Below, in pieces: positions 61,773-64,000 of a DNA stretch of 64,000 nt. Every line of letters begins with the position of its first letter. Position 1 is the stretch's first letter. This DNA is from Sipunculus nudus (taxonomy: Eukaryota > Annelida > Sipuncula > Golfingiida > Sipunculidae): the NCBI GenBank assembly GCA_026874595.1, contig CM049311.1, positions 74,280,953 to 74,344,952 of the forward strand, in the 5' to 3' direction. The notes beneath the pieces are model-generated. The model had not been told where the DNA came from and did no database searches. It worked only from the letters and a program-made list of their open reading frames with translations. The translations under genes were made by a program, and so were the position numbers.

Positions 61773-63690
61773 TTACCATTGATTTCCATAGGGGTTTCAG
61801 GTAATGTGTGAGTGATCGAAAATTAGTGGTCAATTAATGGTCCAATTATTGGTCCTCAATAAGTGAATCCAATGGTTGCTGGGAAGGATGGTTACAGACT
61901 TCCACTGATCCATATACAGTTGTTACCATCCATGACAGCGGTTCCCAGTGATGTGATTAGGTATATATATGAGCTCACGTAGTAGTTATGACTCCATTAC
62001 TCCATTACAAGGTAACTTAGGAGGTAGTAACCAATTTATTTTTCACAATTCTTGTTGTAGGATATTAATATAACAAATGAAAATAAAAAATGATTTAATG
62101 TTTTTGTTTGACCTAGAGTTAAACCGACCTCTCCGACGCACGTATTAATTGTTCGGTCTTACGGGACCTGCAGGTGTAGACCTTTAGGATTATGGGGGCT
62201 ATCCTTAAGAGAAGTGGGGTGTTGCATTTTACATATAGAAGCCTCCACCCCCACCCCCCGACACACACACACAAACACATACACGTATGTCTTCTTCAGT
62301 AATTGAAACACCTTTGTTAGTTTTCATAAAAAAACACAAAGATAACCTCAGGTAAACAATGTTAATTTCTTAAGTTTGTACAACACGCATAGTATGATGC
62401 ATATAAATTATAATGTAAAAACATAAAACGTTTTAAGCTTTAACCACTTAGATTTTCAAAATTACGCTATATTGATCGTCAACTATATAAGAGCAAGCAA
62501 ACTCCAAGAATAGGCTACTTTTTTTATACCGCAATGTTTTTTTTTTCTTCTTCTTCTTTTTGTTGTTGTAAATGATATATAAAATTTGGGTTAATTGAAA
62601 TATCTAAAATGAACTCATTTTTTATACGTCCCTGGATTATACAGAACCTGGGATAAAACGAAGCCCAAGAGTCTCCAGTTGAAACCCAGTCAGAACCTCC
62701 AAAGCAAGGTGCATGATGCAATGGAACCTTGGAGGTTCGATTTTGATATCTCAACAACATTAAATGACTTTTCAATGTTTTTTCCCTAGTCAGAGCATAA
62801 AATCTGAAATTCTTCAGGTTTAATGATAATACTCATTAATTGGCTTATCCTGTTATTTGTCCCTCAATATACTTAGTTAATATCATGTCATGGACCTTTC
62901 CTTAAAAAAAGAAAGTGGTAAGAAGCAACCACGACCTACGCCATGATCCTTATCAAAATACATAAAAACAAAAAGGAAATGTTTGTCATGTTCAATAACT
63001 CCATTCATTAGTTAACTTGATATGTATGACTCTAAATAAGCAGCCGTATGTCATAATGACAAGGATACCTTTGAATTAAAAACATTTCATGGTGATTCAG
63101 ATTACCTAAGTAACAAAACGGATTGTGCCGGTGCTGTTGTGTTTAAAAGGGTGCTGACAGACAAACCTAGAAAACAAAACTAACATCACATCTATTAAGC
63201 ATGCAAACAGCCTTGTCACGTCAGCTTTATCTTACCTTGTACCTAGTTTAATATTTATAGACCTTAGCTTTCATCTATATCTCCTCTAAATTTCTCCTAA
63301 TCTTTGGGCCTAATAGTAAATAGATAGTAATAAAACATTTATTTTGATAAGATCTTTAATATTGCCGAAGGAGCGCCTAGATCAGGGTCCCTGACTTCCT
63401 CAACTACGGCGCTCCAGCACCATCCTTTCTTTCTTTAAAAATAAAAAAGACAGATAAACCATCCAGCCAAAGATAAAACATAATACCTCTCGCCACCTAG
63501 CGAAGGTGTAACATACTATTTTAACTTTTAGGTCATGTATCACTATCACTTCTGTTGGAGCAATTGTTTATACAGAGCGATAATGGACCTCGGTAGGATT
63601 ATGGGTGGGGAGGAGTATGGCTTTTAAGCCGTTCAGCACATCTGGTATTACGTGGGCTGTCGTGAGCTTATGACAAATTCATTTCCTCCC

Positions 63691-63698
63691 AGGTGTGA
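63691..63698 (+). promoter_or_regulatory. T-box half-site AGGTGTGA
   Basis: Exact T-box half-site about 5.9 kb upstream of the Brachyury start codon. One 8-bp match is not strong evidence alone; it suggests possible autoregulation. Confidence 0.22.
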
Positions 63699-64000
63699 AA
63701 GCTGACGCACATCGCCAAAAACTCCGACGTATTGTCACGAAGAACTCTCTTTAGAGGTTAACGGTTGTCGGGAGACCGGCGTTATCTAAAACGATACTCC
63801 ACGCGACCTGATCATCTGCTGTCACAGTTGTTGGCTCAATTAGCGCGGGAACCAGCCATGTCCATGGACGCTCGTCTGCTCAGTGACGCTAAAGTGCGCG
63901 CATTCACTGCCCTCTGCAACCTTTGACTCCTGACAACTGTTGGCAGATTTTAGACATTATTACAAAATGCATTATTATTAATATTTAAATCATGACCATA

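Larger units (their letters stand above)
58541..64000. other. Upstream intergenic region of Brachyury
   Basis: Mostly AT-rich with short chance frames. Regulatory-looking sites at 61765 and 63691 and a stem-loop at 63370-63415 are listed separately. The last 300 bases are GC-richer and run off the window. Confidence 0.65.

Overview
This window looks like animal nuclear DNA, most likely from a marine lophotrochozoan and plausibly a mollusc. It is AT-rich, carries about thirty long (TA)n tracts, has interrupted genes with GT-AG introns, and contains CR1/L2-type LINE, tRNA-SINE and LTR-element remnants. The one gene I can name with confidence is Brachyury (T-box). The phylum call rests on the general look of the Brachyury protein and on repeat types familiar from mollusc genomes, so treat it as moderate confidence.

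Layout: (1) Positions 1-33086 are a gene-poor region downstream of Brachyury. It holds a putative mobile element with a 280-bp tandem core (2440-3640), a 48-bp array with a 144-bp higher-order period (4080-4925), a three-copy ~300-bp repeat (9100-9960), a decayed CR1/L2-like LINE (10335-11930), one orphan candidate coding exon (12520-12836), and three large minisatellites in succession: 32 bp (17720-20128), 36 bp (20751-25063) and a second unrelated 32 bp (27180-28700). A miniature LTR retroelement (25064-26076) sits inside the end of the 36-bp array and itself carries a LINE fragment. (2) Positions 33087-57779 are the Brachyury gene on the minus strand. Seven coding exons join in frame to give 426 residues across about 24.7 kb. 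(3) Positions 57780-58540 are the GC-richer upstream region with several CCAAT boxes, the likely promoter. (4) Positions 58540-64000 are upstream intergenic DNA with a few regulatory-looking motifs.

All seven exons were placed by matching splice sites and codon phase. Introns 1, 2, 3 and 4 contain most of the long (TA)n tracts, and intron 1 has one such tract very close to each of its splice sites. Candidate cis-regulatory modules are in intron 2 (three CCAAT boxes, a TCF/LEF motif and a TATA box within 130 bp) and intron 1 (an inverted pair of GATA sites).

The most unusual item is the miniature LTR element. Its ~176-bp terminal repeats contain a tRNA-like sequence with canonical A and B boxes, and a 12-nt tRNA-Pro-type primer binding site lies next to the 5' LTR. 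Nearly all other long open frames in the window are by-products of (TA)n tracts or of minisatellites whose period is a multiple of three.
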